Notes: generated by a model not told the origin, from the sequence alone. A DNA stretch of 64,000 nucleotides from Neobacillus sp. CF12 (GCF_030348765.1 NZ_JAUCEU010000007.1:2474501-2538500); one strand, 5' to 3'; shown: positions 25,823 through 34,995, numbered from the stretch's first letter. Numbers and translations are program-made.

Positions 25823-26380
25823 TTATCTTTTTTTGCCATAATCAAAAGAATTCTCTGATGCTTCCATCGGTTTTGGCCGTTGCACTAAATAAAAAGCTTT
25901 TCGTTCATTGTATTCAATTCTCTGCATTAACTTCGTCCTTAAATACGAAGTTCGTTCCATTTGAGTGATAATTGAAGTACACGAGACCGGAACTTTAAAA
26001 GATTGTTTATTTTTAAATAGGATCAATGCTTCTTGAGGATTAATTCGGTCATGATCTTCTACATGTTCATGGGAAATCCATATACACTCTTGACGGTTGG
26101 GTGATGTGGTGGGAAAGAAAAAAATGCGGTTTGTTGGATCAATCGCAATCGGAATCTTATGAGCGTAACCGACTAACTGTCTTGTCCCATTCCTCCGACC
26201 TTCATAATCACATCCATAATATTCACAACTATTTCTAATAATATCGAGCGGTTTAAAAGGGGATAAAAATTCATCATCTACTTCAACTATCTGCGAATAA
26301 ATTTTGCTTCCATACGCAATAGGTTTAATTAACATCGTAAATGGATTTACCTCATATTCTTCTATCTGCTTCATCTTCAA
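25823..26380 (-). CDS. comK: Competence transcription factor ComK
   Basis: The protein of about 185 residues matches ComK along its length: EEYEVNPFTMLI near the start, IRNSCEYYGCDYEGRRNGTRQL, IAIDPTNRIFFFPTTSP, CIWISHEHV, and RTSYLRTKLMQRIEYNERKA. ComK binds A/T-rich K-boxes and switches on DNA-uptake genes. The start is uncertain: a TTG at 26380 is nine bases from GGAG and fits best, the ATG two codons later is 15 bases away, and the longest frame starts at 26401. It is divergent from an IDEAL-domain gene, as in B. subtilis (yhzC). Confidence 0.92.
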   Translation of the reverse strand: MKMKQIEEYEVNPFTMLIKPIAYGSKIYSQIVEVDDEFLSPFKPLDIIRNSCEYYGCDYEGRRNGTRQLVGYAHKIPIAIDPTNRIFFFPTTSPNRQECIWISHEHVEDHDRINPQEALILFKNKQSFKVPVSCTSIITQMERTSYLRTKLMQRIEYNERKAFYLVQRPKPMEASENSFDYGKKR

Positions 26381-26567
26381 TATCTTCAACTCCATTAGCA
26401 ATTTTATCCATCATATCATGATTATTTAATGATTGATTTATTTTTCTGAATTGTTGCGAATTTATTCACAAAGTTATTACAAAAATATATGTCAGAAAAT
26501 TATAAATATTTATTGATATTATCAAAAATAATCCATATAATATTAAAAAGCATCAGAGGTGATTTTG

Positions 26568-26801
26568 ATGAATGAGAAATCATACACGGAATTAATGAAA
26601 ATTGGTGCCATGAAACGTCAACGGAGAGAGAACTTTGTCCAGGAGTTATACATCGATATGCTCTTATCAGAAATTCAGTTAACGGTTGAAAAAGAAAAAC
26701 TGCTAAAAAAAATTGATTGTGCAATTGACCATCGGGATAAAAAAGACTTTTACTTCCTTTCCAAGCAGCTTATCGAAATAAACAAACGATTTGGGACGTA
26801 G
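26568..26801 (+). CDS. IDEAL-domain protein (YhzC-like)
   Basis: The 77-residue protein MNEKSYTELMKIGAMKRQRRENFVQELYIDMLL has a C-terminal IDEAL-type motif in KLLKKIDCAIDHRDKKDFYFLSKQL. IDEAL domains are short helical modules found in Bacillus regulators and often next to comK. GAGGTGA precedes the ATG at 26568. It is divergent from comK with a shared AT-rich intergenic region of about 190 bases. A link to competence is suggested by position only. Confidence 0.88.
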   Translation: MNEKSYTELMKIGAMKRQRRENFVQELYIDMLLSEIQLTVEKEKLLKKIDCAIDHRDKKDFYFLSKQLIEINKRFGT

Positions 26802-26816
26802 AGTCACATAAAAGAG

Positions 26817-26852
26817 GAATGGGAAAGGAGAATAAACTCTCCTTTCCCATTT
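26817..26852. terminator. Bidirectional terminator between the IDEAL gene and the M48 protease gene
   Basis: AATGGGAAAGGAGA pairs perfectly with TCTCCTTTCCCATT around a six-base loop; T-rich flanks follow on both strands. Confidence 0.88.
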
Positions 26853-28121
26853 TTATTTTCGTTGTTTCACTTCATATTCTTCAAGCATAGAAATGCGTTC
26901 AAGCATTGTCGGATGACTGTAACGGAAGATCTTGACTAATAAAGGCGGATTGACTTGACTTAATCCTGAGCGGGTTAACTCTTGGAAAGATGTAATAGCT
27001 GCATCAGGGTTCCCAGTCATATTTATTGCATATTGGTCTGCCCTTGTTTCTTCATAACGAGAAATTAGATTGGAAAAAGGACTGGCAGTAAACATTAACA
27101 TGGAAAGAATCATGAAAAATAGTGGTAAGGATCGAATATCTTTTACCTCTGGAATTTTAAGTTCTTTTCCAAAACGTGCAACTGCCCAATTCATAATACG
27201 ATACGTCAAATATAAACCAAACAGGGATAGTAATAAGTACAAGGTAATTCCAATATAAATATGCTTTTCGACATAATGACAGATTTCATGAGCCATGATA
27301 AATAGTATTTGGTTATCTGTTAATTTATTTAAGGTTGTATCCCAAAGTACAATTCTTGCATTCGAGCCTATCCCCGATACATAAGCATTTAAGGAATTCG
27401 TTTCTTGGGACATATTCACTTCAAAAACATGTTCCGCAGGAATTTGCGCCTTATCCGCTAATGCCAAAATCTTTGTTTCCAGTTCCTTATTTTTCAAAGG
27501 ATAAAAATCATTATATAAAGGGTCAATGATCACTGGCTGTAAAAACATCATGAACAGTGTAAATGGTACGGACAAAAGCCAAGCATAAAGCCACCAGCGT
27601 TTAATACTTTTTTTCATCAGCCAGTACAATACTGGAACAATAATCATTAAGGTTCCGAAGTTTATCCAGAAATCAATTAACTCTTCTCGCATCCAGGATG
27701 AAAAGGACTGTGTTGATATGTTATAGGTTTTCGATAAGTAGTAACTAATATAGCTAAGAGGAAAAGTGGCCAAATAGGCAAAAAATGAAAGCCATATTAG
27801 ATAAATAGCAGTTTGAAGCAGTTTATACTTCGATGAATTATCTGCCCATTTTTTAAACGCCTTTGAAAAACCAAATAATAACACTAAAAAATAGAACAGC
27901 CACTCAAACGGTGTTGATAGAAAAAATAACAAATTTCTTATTTTCGAATACTCTTCACTTAACATTAACTCTCTGCCATTTAAAAAAGTGGCAGGATCTG
28001 CCTTTGTTCCTTGATATTCAAAGGGCAGGCTGGAGTCTGCAAAGTGAAATAAATACCAGTAGAAAAATAAACCATATATCACATAGGCCAAAACTGCATA
28101 AAATCCCATCTTCCTAACCAT
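26853..28121 (-). CDS. M48 family membrane metalloprotease (Ste24/CAAX-protease-like, YhfN type)
   Basis: The 422-residue protein has seven or more membrane segments and a zinc protease core: His278-Glu279-x-x-His282 in MAHEICHYV and the third ligand Glu358 in EETRAD. SQETNSLNAYVSGIGSNARIVLWDTTL is typical of Ste24-like M48 proteases. B. subtilis YhfN has the same length and neighbours. It probably cleaves membrane or signal-derived peptides; the substrate is unknown. A GGGGGG stretch lies about 12 bases before the ATG, a loose ribosome site. Confidence 0.92.
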   Translation of the reverse strand: MVRKMGFYAVLAYVIYGLFFYWYLFHFADSSLPFEYQGTKADPATFLNGRELMLSEEYSKIRNLLFFLSTPFEWLFYFLVLLFGFSKAFKKWADNSSKYKLLQTAIYLIWLSFFAYLATFPLSYISYYLSKTYNISTQSFSSWMREELIDFWINFGTLMIIVPVLYWLMKKSIKRWWLYAWLLSVPFTLFMMFLQPVIIDPLYNDFYPLKNKELETKILALADKAQIPAEHVFEVNMSQETNSLNAYVSGIGSNARIVLWDTTLNKLTDNQILFIMAHEICHYVEKHIYIGITLYLLLSLFGLYLTYRIMNWAVARFGKELKIPEVKDIRSLPLFFMILSMLMFTASPFSNLISRYEETRADQYAINMTGNPDAAITSFQELTRSGLSQVNPPLLVKIFRYSHPTMLERISMLEEYEVKQRK

Positions 28122-28193
28122 GTAATGTTTTGTCCCCCCTTTTGTACAACCTCTCTATACATAGTTTAGTTATAAAAGAAAATAATTAGAACT

Positions 28194-28222
28194 AAAAAAA
28201 GCCGGAGTTCCGACTTAAAGAA
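28194..28222 (-). terminator. Terminator after azlD
   Basis: Minus-strand AAGTCGG and CCGGCTT arms with a four-base loop precede seven T. The azlD stop codon lies within it. Confidence 0.75.
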
Positions 28223-28523
28223 AATAAGAATATAGGGCAAGAATTGTAATGGAACCTAGAACAACAATGATTATATTTGCACCTAAAAAAGCAGCAGCAA
28301 AAGCAGCAGCAGCACCTGCAATTCCATACCAGATATCCCCCTTTTGAAGTAAAAGGATCGCTGGGAAGATTAATGCTCCCAATGTTGCATATGGAACATT
28401 TTTCAGTACTCCTTGGATAAAAGGCGGAAGTTCCTTCCCTTTAAACAGTACAAATGGAAGCATTCTTGGTATATAAGTTACAATTCCCATTCCTATAATC
28501 ATCCACATAATTTCAGTTTTCAT
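28215..28523 (-). CDS. azlD: AzlD family branched-chain amino acid exporter subunit
   Basis: The 102-residue, four-helix protein has MWMIIGMGIVTYIPRMLPFVL, with the TYIPR motif typical of AzlD, and ALIFPAILLL. AzlD is the small partner of the AzlC permease in two-component exporters of branched-chain amino acids and analogues. The ATG overlaps the azlC end by 11 bases. Confidence 0.9.
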   Translation of the reverse strand: MKTEIMWMIIGMGIVTYIPRMLPFVLFKGKELPPFIQGVLKNVPYATLGALIFPAILLLQKGDIWYGIAGAAAAFAAAFLGANIIIVVLGSITILALYSYFL

Positions 28524-29244
28524 TCTTCACACCCCAATACCTTGCTTTCCCCAGTTCGATTAGCTCGACTAATACAGCAGAAAGTATCGTTGAAATAACA
28601 ATTGACCATCCTTGTGCCATCATGTCGCCGAGTGTAAAGATTGAATTAAAGATTGCGGCGAGTGCAGCTAGAAAACACACTTTAACACTTTTCTTCAATG
28701 ATGGCACTAACAGCCCCACGAACATGGCATAAAGAGCAATTCCCATACTTTCTTGTAATGTTTGAGGAAGACTTGCCCCTATCAAATGACCAATCCCGGT
28801 AAAAATAACCCAACTTGAGTAAGCTAACAGATTTACTCCAAACATAAATCCAGTCGTTGCAGTCCCTTCTTTGGTCGCCGCAACAGAAAATGTCTCATCG
28901 GTAATTCCAAAGGAATAAAGCATTTTATTCCCGAGAGTGTCATCCTCGCATTTCTCATTTAACGTGGTCGACATTAGAAAGTGGCGAATATTTACGATAA
29001 AGGTTGTTAAGATAATTTCAAAAATTCCCGTTCCATAAGCAATTAAACTTAATGAAATATATTGTGACGCACCTGCAAATACAATCATACTCATTAAAAC
29101 GGATTCATAGATAGACAGTCCTGATGTTTTGGCGAGGAGCCCAAACGTCAATGCAATTGGAAAATATCCAATACCAATACTTATCCCTGCCTGCAGTCCC
29201 TTTTTAAATTCAGAAGACTCCTTTTCCATTGCAAACTCCGACAA
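28513..29244 (-). CDS. azlC: AzlC family branched-chain amino acid exporter, large subunit
   Basis: The 243-residue permease has FKKGLQAGISIGIGYFPIALTFGLLA, MIVFAGASQYISLSLIAYG, INIRHFLMSTT-type (VNIRHFLMS) and GITDETF motifs of the AzlC/YgaZ family. It starts at a TTG five bases after GAGGGAG; an internal ATG comes six codons later. It is the first gene of a two-gene azlCD operon. Export of leucine, isoleucine or valine is expected. Confidence 0.92.
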   Translation of the reverse strand: MSEFAMEKESSEFKKGLQAGISIGIGYFPIALTFGLLAKTSGLSIYESVLMSMIVFAGASQYISLSLIAYGTGIFEIILTTFIVNIRHFLMSTTLNEKCEDDTLGNKMLYSFGITDETFSVAATKEGTATTGFMFGVNLLAYSSWVIFTGIGHLIGASLPQTLQESMGIALYAMFVGLLVPSLKKSVKVCFLAALAAIFNSIFTLGDMMAQGWSIVISTILSAVLVELIELGKARYWGVKNEN

Positions 29245-29307
29245 CTTTACTCCCTCTCTCCTTGCTATAATTAAAATTAAATATTATCAAATTTTCAGAA
29301 AGAATGA

Positions 29308-29340
29308 AATAAAAAAACATGGCGGGAACCATGTTATTTT
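29308..29340 (-). terminator. Terminator after the first crotonase gene
   Basis: Minus-strand AACATGG and CCATGTT arms enclose a six-base loop followed by TTTTT. The stop codon is at the 5' edge. Confidence 0.8.
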
Positions 29341-30110
29341 CCTTTGTACACAGGTTTTCTTTTTTCTGCGAAGGCTTGCAGTGCTTCTATTCTATCTTCT
29401 GTTGGAAGAGTCACTTCATATGCTTTCCTTTCAATCTGAAGTCCAGTATTTAAATCAACATTCATTCCGTTTTTCACGGCAAATTTAGCCTGTTTCAATG
29501 CAATTGGACCATTTGCAAGCATTTGCGAGGCAAGTGCTAAACTCTCGGAAAGCAGATCTTTCCGACAGACAACTTTTGTGACTATTCCAAATGTTAATGC
29601 TTCTTCTGCAGTGAAACGGCGGGCGGTAAGAATCAGCTCCAAAGCTTTAGCCTGCCCAATTAATCTTGGCAGTCTTTGAGTCCCTCCCGCACCTGGAATA
29701 ATGGCAAGACCTGTTTCGGTTAACCCCATCACTGCCTCTTGTGCAGCAATACGAATATCGCAAGCAAGGGCTAACTCCATTCCACCACCGAATGCAAATC
29801 CATTCATTGCAGCAATAGTAGGCTGTGGAAGTTGGTCTATTGCGTTAAAGACCTCATTTATTTTAAATAAGTTGCGTTTTACTTGCTCATCTGTAAGATT
29901 TTTTCGCTCCTTTAAATCTGCCCCAACACTAAATGCTTTTTCCCCGGAACCAATAAAAACAACAACAATGATATCAGAATTGATCCGAATTTCCTCAACC
30001 TTATTTTGCAATTCTATTAGGGTTTCGTAGTTGAAGGCATTAAGAGATTCCTCACGGTTAATCTTTACGATTGCTACATGGTTCTTAATTTCCACTATGA
30101 TTTGATCCAT
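29334..30110 (-). CDS. Enoyl-CoA hydratase/isomerase (crotonase family)
   Basis: The 258-residue crotonase has the oxyanion-hole segments FSVGADLKER and GFAFGGGMELALACDIRIA. Both catalytic acids are present: Glu in GGGMELAL and Glu in MGLTETGLAIIPGAGGTQRL. These support hydration of 2-enoyl-CoA in beta-oxidation. It lies downstream of the lcfB-like acyl-CoA ligase gene, same strand, 66 bases apart, across a hairpin; partial read-through may coexpress them. Exact chain-length preference is not visible. Confidence 0.92.
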   Translation of the reverse strand: MDQIIVEIKNHVAIVKINREESLNAFNYETLIELQNKVEEIRINSDIIVVVFIGSGEKAFSVGADLKERKNLTDEQVKRNLFKINEVFNAIDQLPQPTIAAMNGFAFGGGMELALACDIRIAAQEAVMGLTETGLAIIPGAGGTQRLPRLIGQAKALELILTARRFTAEEALTFGIVTKVVCRKDLLSESLALASQMLANGPIALKQAKFAVKNGMNVDLNTGLQIERKAYEVTLPTEDRIEALQAFAEKRKPVYKGK

Positions 30111-30130
30111 GGCTTAACTCTCCTCTCTTT

Positions 30131-30166
30131 TTCAAAAGAAAGGCAGGCTGACTGGCCTGCCTTTCT
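30131..30166 (-). terminator. Hairpin between the acyl-CoA ligase and crotonase genes
   Basis: A perfect 12-base stem (AGAAAGGCAGGC) around a six-base loop has only a short tail (TTTTGAA), so termination is probably partial. Confidence 0.6.
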
Positions 30167-30176
30167 ACTATATGAT

Positions 30177-31733
30177 TTAGACGGTCTGTGCAATTTGCGT
30201 TTTTAATGCTCTTCGCAAAATCTTCCCTGTTGTATTCTTGGGAAGTTCTTCCAAGAACTCAATCGAAGAAGGAACTTTATACTTGGCTAAATGTTCTCTG
30301 CAGTAATTAAGTAACTGCTCTTCGGTTGTATCTGGATTTTTACTCACAACATAACATCTTACTGATTCACCAAGATCTGAATCTGGTACACCGAGTACTG
30401 CCACTTCAACTACATCCGGATGGTTATAAAGTACCTCTTCCACCTCACGAGGATAGACATTATATCCCCCTACTAAAATCAAATCTTTCTTTCTATCAAC
30501 AATATAGAAATAACCATCTTCATCCATTCTAGCTAAGTCCCCAGTATATAACCAGCCATCACGTATGGCTGCCGCTGTTTCCTCTGGCATTTTGTAATAC
30601 CCTTTCATGACATTTGGACCAGAAACAATTAATTCTCCAACTTCTCCAACAGGAAGGTCCTCTCCTAATTCATTAACAATTTTGTTTTCAACATGGAGAA
30701 TGGATGTTCCAATAGAACCAGCCTTTCGTGGGCGGTCCAGTGGGTTGAAACAGGTAACCGGTGAAGCCTCGGACAAACCATAGCCCTCGGAAACTGTAAC
30801 ATTAAATTTCTTTTCAAAATTAGTAAGCAGTGCTACCGGTAATGAGGCTCCACCAGAAATACATAGCCTTAATGTAGAAAAATCCTCTGGATTACCTTCT
30901 GGGTACTGATATAGGAAATTATACATAGTCGGAACTCCGGCAAAGACAGTGGCTTTAAACTCTTTTGCCAAATCAAAAATTTCCTTTGGACTAAACCTTG
31001 GAGCAATCAACAAGGTAGCTCCGCTCAATAATGGAGCATTTAAAGCTACTGTTAAGCAGAAGACATGGAACATAGGCAGGGTCGTGATGACACGGTCTTG
31101 ATTATTCATCTTTAAATAGTCGCCCACATCACTAGCATTGCTGTATAGATTCTGATGGGATAACATTGCACCTTTTGGTTTTCCAGTGGTCCCAGAAGTA
31201 TAAAGGATAATCGCAGTGTCCTCATCTTTCAACTCAGGACCTTTAAAGGAAAGGTTACCTGATGCAACGACCTCTGAAAACGATTTCATTTTAGAGTAAA
31301 GAGAAAGAGATTCGATATTATGACTAGAAATTCCATTTTCACTCGTTTCACAGAAGATAAAGTTCTCTACCTTCGGCAAGAAAGCATGTACCTTTTCAGC
31401 TAATGGAATGGCCATATCTAAGGCGACTACAAGTTTCACATCGCCGTTATTTAATATGTACCCAATTTCATCTGCTGTGTAAATAGGATTAACTGGAATG
31501 ACGGTTGCCCCTAACCTCAATGCCCCGTATAAACCAATGACAAAATGTGGTGAGTTACCTAGTAATAAAGCAATATGGTCCCCTTGTTTTACACCTAATT
31601 TTTCTAAACCAGATGCAAACTTAGTAATCGCTCCATCCAATTGCGCATATGTAGTTCCTTGTCCCATAAAATAATAGGCTGTTTTACTGGCTGATTTTTT
31701 TGCAGTTTCGTGAAGTTTAGATGATAAATTCAT
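30177..31733 (-). CDS. lcfB: Long-chain fatty-acid-CoA ligase (LcfB/YhfL type)
   Basis: The 518-residue ANL-superfamily enzyme has the AMP-binding P-loop [54 protein letters not shown] and the catalytic Lys in [11 protein letters not shown]. It activates fatty acids to acyl-CoA with ATP. The order near yhfN, lplJ and yhfI matches B. subtilis lcfB. A FadR-type palindrome lies between its promoter and start, so acyl-CoA-responsive repression is likely. GGGAGGG precedes the ATG. Confidence 0.95.
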   Translation of the reverse strand: MNLSSKLHETAKKSASKTAYYFMGQGTTYAQLDGAITKFASGLEKLGVKQGDHIALLLGNSPHFVIGLYGALRLGATVIPVNPIYTADEIGYILNNGDVKLVVALDMAIPLAEKVHAFLPKVENFIFCETSENGISSHNIESLSLYSKMKSFSEVVASGNLSFKGPELKDEDTAIILYTSGTTGKPKGAMLSHQNLYSNASDVGDYLKMNNQDRVITTLPMFHVFCLTVALNAPLLSGATLLIAPRFSPKEIFDLAKEFKATVFAGVPTMYNFLYQYPEGNPEDFSTLRLCISGGASLPVALLTNFEKKFNVTVSEGYGLSEASPVTCFNPLDRPRKAGSIGTSILHVENKIVNELGEDLPVGEVGELIVSGPNVMKGYYKMPEETAAAIRDGWLYTGDLARMDEDGYFYIVDRKKDLILVGGYNVYPREVEEVLYNHPDVVEVAVLGVPDSDLGESVRCYVVSKNPDTTEEQLLNYCREHLAKYKVPSSIEFLEELPKNTTGKILRRALKTQIAQTV

Positions 31734-31750
31734 AATTTCCCTCCCTTTGT

Positions 31751-31770
31751 GAATGAATGTTCATTCACTT
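31751..31770. promoter_or_regulatory. FadR-type operator of lcfB
   Basis: GTGAATGAA and TTCATTCAC form a perfect nine-base inverted repeat with a two-base centre. This matches the TGAATGA-type palindrome bound by Bacillus FadR, a TetR-family repressor released by long-chain acyl-CoA. It lies downstream of the -10 box. Confidence 0.8.
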
Positions 31771-31795
31771 AATAATAAAAATTTTCTAAATATAT

Positions 31796-31824
31796 TATAT
31801 TTAAAGAAATTTAAGTATACAAGC
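31796..31824 (-). promoter_or_regulatory. Sigma-A promoter of lcfB
   Basis: TTGTAT and TATAAT on the minus strand are exactly 17 bases apart. The FadR-type palindrome follows 25 bases downstream, in the leader. Confidence 0.7.
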
Positions 31825-31867
31825 CTAAAGTTTCAAAAACGATTCAATTCTAACTATTTTGTGATGA

Positions 31868-31902
31868 CAAAAAAGTCCCCAACAAGTATGAGGACTTTTA
31901 CT
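31868..31902 (-). terminator. Terminator after the ATP-grasp gene
   Basis: AAAAGTCC and GGACTTTT arms on the minus strand, with a loop of about 13 bases, precede a T-run. Confidence 0.78.
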
Positions 31903-33118
31903 CTATTCTCAAGTGAAATTTAATTTCATTGGCAGCTTGCTTTGCAATTGTTTGCGCTTCTTCAAGTGTCTCTCCTTTTGCAATAACGTACGCATATCGG
32001 TGACCCATTGACAATGGAGGTGTAACGTAGGTTCCACTCTTTGGTTTAACATACACCTCTACTACGCCGGGAGTAGTCATTGCCCTTCTCTTACCTGTTA
32101 CTTTCTCTAATTTCCCTTTACGTTCAAGGATGATATACTGTGTGTAAACATAATAGTTAGTGCTTTTTTCTAAAGTAGGCTCCTCTCCTAGTAACATTTT
32201 TAGCGTTTCTTCTACTAAACTATAACCAAATGCTGCTTGAATCATCTTGTTCATAGCACCACCCGAAATCCTCGGATTCATTTCAATCAATTTCCAGCCT
32301 TCTACTGACAATCTTATTTCTAAATGAAAGGTACCATTCTTTACTTCTAACATAGATACAATCGTTTCGATCACTTCCATTAAGCCCTCTGCTATATTTG
32401 AAGGCACCTCAGCCAGTACACCATATCCCGTAACAATAAACCGTTTCCCCTTTGTAATTTCTTGCCTAATAATTGCACCAATTTGCACTCTCTGGTTAGT
32501 GACAAGAACCTCTACTAAGTATTGGTCACCTACGACGTATTCTTCAATAATGATCGTTTCGCGTGGGTTTTTAGTTCGTAATTTCCCTGCATTTTGTTCT
32601 AATTCCTTGATACTTGCTGCGAACAATACATCCTTTGAGCCAGTCGAAGAAGCACACTTCACTACCACTGGAAAATTTACTTTATTGTGGGTAAGAACAA
32701 CAGGCAATTGCATGTCTCTTGTTACTAGCATAAATCTTGGTGTAAATGATTGTGCTGCAAAAAATGTTCTAGTTTTTTCTTTATCTTCCATAATCCCAAT
32801 AGCTTTTGTTGATAAATAGTTCTTACAATACTCATCGGCTAATAAGGAAGCAATCTCTACAAATTTTGCGACAAAACTCGTTATGACCACTATTTCATTT
32901 CCACGTTGTTGTAATAAATGAATTTGTTTTTTTATTTCCTCCATTTGTGTAATATCCACTAAGGTGAGTTGATGAACATCCTTATATTCACTTCTTTGCT
33001 GAATTTGTTTTTCCTGATCAGTAAAAACCACCGTATAGTATCCTAGTCCATATGCAGCTTTTACAGCCTCTCTGCTTGATCCGGATTTATTTAATCCGAT
33101 AAAGATGATTGTTCTCAT
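31898..33118 (-). CDS. ATP-grasp family enzyme of unknown substrate
   Basis: The 406-residue protein has an N-terminal PurK/carbamoyl-phosphate-synthase-like domain (MRTIIFIGLNKSGSSREAV). The ATP-grasp core follows: FPVVVKCASSTGSKDV, TIIIEEYVVGDQYLVEVL, TFHLEIRLSVEGWKLIEMNPRISGG, and a C-terminal domain. The Glu/Asn of EMNPRISGG are magnesium ligands. ATP-grasp enzymes join a carboxylate to an amine or thiol through an acyl-phosphate. The nearest named kin in style is the L-amino-acid ligase group (BacD-like), but the substrate is unknown. The ATG at 33118 sits eight bases after GTGGAG. It stands alone between lcfB and lplJ. Confidence 0.85.
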   Translation of the reverse strand: MRTIIFIGLNKSGSSREAVKAAYGLGYYTVVFTDQEKQIQQRSEYKDVHQLTLVDITQMEEIKKQIHLLQQRGNEIVVITSFVAKFVEIASLLADEYCKNYLSTKAIGIMEDKEKTRTFFAAQSFTPRFMLVTRDMQLPVVLTHNKVNFPVVVKCASSTGSKDVLFAASIKELEQNAGKLRTKNPRETIIIEEYVVGDQYLVEVLVTNQRVQIGAIIRQEITKGKRFIVTGYGVLAEVPSNIAEGLMEVIETIVSMLEVKNGTFHLEIRLSVEGWKLIEMNPRISGGAMNKMIQAAFGYSLVEETLKMLLGEEPTLEKSTNYYVYTQYIILERKGKLEKVTGKRRAMTTPGVVEVYVKPKSGTYVTPPLSMGHRYAYVIAKGETLEEAQTIAKQAANEIKFHLRIE

Positions 33119-33222
33119 TCTCCTCACTCCACTTTTTTCCTGACAATTATAAACGCCCTATATGTTATGAAAAACACTGATTTTTGTATAGACTATTTGT
33201 TAACCCACGGTTAAATTGCCTA

Positions 33223-33256
33223 AAAAAAAACGATGATTTTCATCATCGTTTTAAAT
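33223..33256 (-). terminator. Terminator after lplJ
   Basis: AAAACGATGAT pairs with ATCATCGTTTT around a short loop and is followed by TTTTT on the minus strand. Confidence 0.85.
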
Positions 33257-33257
33257 C

Positions 33258-34244
33258 TTAATAAATTAAATTAATAAATTCTTCTTTTGAAACATTACCA
33301 AAATAATAGGTTGTGTCTAAATCCTTCAGTACCGCTTCTAACTCGCTTTTTTCATAGCGGATACCCTTTAGTTTATTCTCAATGTCACTTACATCGCCTA
33401 CACCAAAAAAGTCACCATATATTTTACAGTTTTCAATGACTCCTTTATCCACATCTAATCGGACATCAATTTGTCCGACAGGGAACCGATGGGAATGCTG
33501 GAGATTAAATTTTGGAGATTTTCCATAATTCCAACCCCAATTTTGATAGCGTTCCTTAGAAAGTTGGTTGATTTTTTTCCAATCCTCTTCCGTAAGTACA
33601 TATTCCGTCACTTCTTCTCCGTGAAAAATAAATTTCAGCAGGGCTGAACGAAACTCTTCAATGCTCCATTTCTCTGTCAAAAATTCTGAAATATTCGCCA
33701 CTCTACTCCGAACTGACTTGATTCCCTTAGATTCAATTTTATCTTTTTTCACTCTTAATGCAGAGACAATATGATCCATTTCCGAATTAAAAAGTAGTGT
33801 TCCATGGGTGAACATACGACCTTTGGTTGAGAATTGTGCATTTCCAGAGATTTTCCTGCCTTCGGCTAAGATATCATTTCTCCCGCTTAATTCTGCATTT
33901 ACCCCCATCTGTTTCAGTGCAGCAATCACCGGTTCTGTGAATTTACGGAAATTATGAAAGCTATCTCCGTCATCTTTTGTTATAAAACTATAATTCAGAT
34001 TACCCAGGTCATGGTATACAGCTCCTCCGCCAGACAGTCTGCGCACTACATATATACCATTGCTCTCGACATATTCAGTATTAATTTCTTCCACTGAATT
34101 TTGGTTTTTTCCAATAATTATAGAAGGCTCATTTATGTAAAATAATAAATACGATTCATTGATATCAAGATTCTTCAAGGCATACTCTTCAATGGCTAGA
34201 TTGATGCGTGGATCGGTGATGCCTTTATTATCGATAAATAACAT
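33258..34244 (-). CDS. lplJ: Lipoate-protein ligase A
   Basis: The 328-residue protein has the LplA catalytic features: INLAIEEYAL, IIGKNQNSVEEIN, VVRRLSGGGAVYHDLGNLNYSF and GRNDILAEGRKISGNAQ with its conserved Lys. It activates scavenged lipoate with ATP and attaches it to E2 and GcvH proteins. The size matches B. subtilis LplJ. The ATG at 34244 is preceded by AAGGA; a longer frame adds 16 residues and overlaps yhfI. It is cotranscribed with the MBL-fold gene. Confidence 0.94.
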   Translation of the reverse strand: MLFIDNKGITDPRINLAIEEYALKNLDINESYLLFYINEPSIIIGKNQNSVEEINTEYVESNGIYVVRRLSGGGAVYHDLGNLNYSFITKDDGDSFHNFRKFTEPVIAALKQMGVNAELSGRNDILAEGRKISGNAQFSTKGRMFTHGTLLFNSEMDHIVSALRVKKDKIESKGIKSVRSRVANISEFLTEKWSIEEFRSALLKFIFHGEEVTEYVLTEEDWKKINQLSKERYQNWGWNYGKSPKFNLQHSHRFPVGQIDVRLDVDKGVIENCKIYGDFFGVGDVSDIENKLKGIRYEKSELEAVLKDLDTTYYFGNVSKEEFINLIY

Positions 34245-34260
34245 ACTATCCTTCCCCTTC

Positions 34261-34995
34261 TTATAGCGAAATGGTTTGAAACTCATCTGCAAGTTTTATT
34301 ATACCAGTATATTCTGTGCTTGCCTCATTGATAAGCATCGATAAATCTCCGTAATGTGGAAGGTGGGTAAGAATTAATTGTTTAACTCCTGCTCTTTCCG
34401 CAAATTTGCCTGCATCAATGCTATTCATATGACCTGCAGACTTTCCATTTTGATGCTGATAAAAATTACATTCACATAATAACAAATCTGCATCTTTCCC
34501 AAACTCAATAAATTCTTCTTTGAAAGAACTATCACCTGTGTATACCAGTGATTTCCCGTCTGCTTCTATTCTCATTGCGAAGCATGGTGCTGGGTGATCT
34601 GTCTTTAGAAAGGAAACTTGAAATGGACCGGCAGTGAGTGCTTCATTAGGCGAATAGGCATTTCCCTTTGTAATTTCCTTATACGTTAACTTTGCAAATT
34701 CCGTTTGGTCCAAAGGATGTCCATAAATAGGTAACGTCGGAAAACTCTTTCCTAAAAATCCTTGAATTAAGCGAGCATGCTGTAATACACCAATATCTGC
34801 AATGTGATCTGGATGATAGTGTGAAATTAACACAGCATCAAGATCTTCGGGCTCAATAAGATTCTGCATTTTTGCTAAAACCCCACTGCCGCAGTCAATC
34901 AACAGTTTAAATCCCTCATGCTCCAGCAAGTATCCTGAACTTGCTCCATTTTGTTTTGGGTATCCTCCCCAAAAACCGATAATTGTTAACTTCAT
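34261..34995 (-). CDS. yhfI: MBL-fold metallohydrolase, YhfI-like
   Basis: The 244-residue metallo-beta-lactamase-fold protein has the signature SHYHPDHIADIG and further metal ligands in VYTGDSSF and LTHLPHYGD. It opens MKLTIIGFWGGYPKQNGASSGYLLEHEGF, like YhfI and the RNase Z-related group. Its substrate is unknown. It lies upstream of lplJ (as in B. subtilis) and about 55 bases downstream of hemY on the same strand. Confidence 0.9.
   Translation of the reverse strand: MKLTIIGFWGGYPKQNGASSGYLLEHEGFKLLIDCGSGVLAKMQNLIEPEDLDAVLISHYHPDHIADIGVLQHARLIQGFLGKSFPTLPIYGHPLDQTEFAKLTYKEITKGNAYSPNEALTAGPFQVSFLKTDHPAPCFAMRIEADGKSLVYTGDSSFKEEFIEFGKDADLLLCECNFYQHQNGKSAGHMNSIDAGKFAERAGVKQLILTHLPHYGDLSMLINEASTEYTGIIKLADEFQTISL

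Noticed and set aside
26402..26567. ComK K-boxes (AAAA-N5-TTTT pairs) between comK and the IDEAL gene
   Set aside because: The region is AT-rich but I could not find a clean AAAA-N5-TTTT dyad, so no site is called.
29129..29488. 119-codon plus-strand frame across the azlC/crotonase gap
   Set aside because: It overlaps two real genes and a terminator on the other strand and has no ribosome site.
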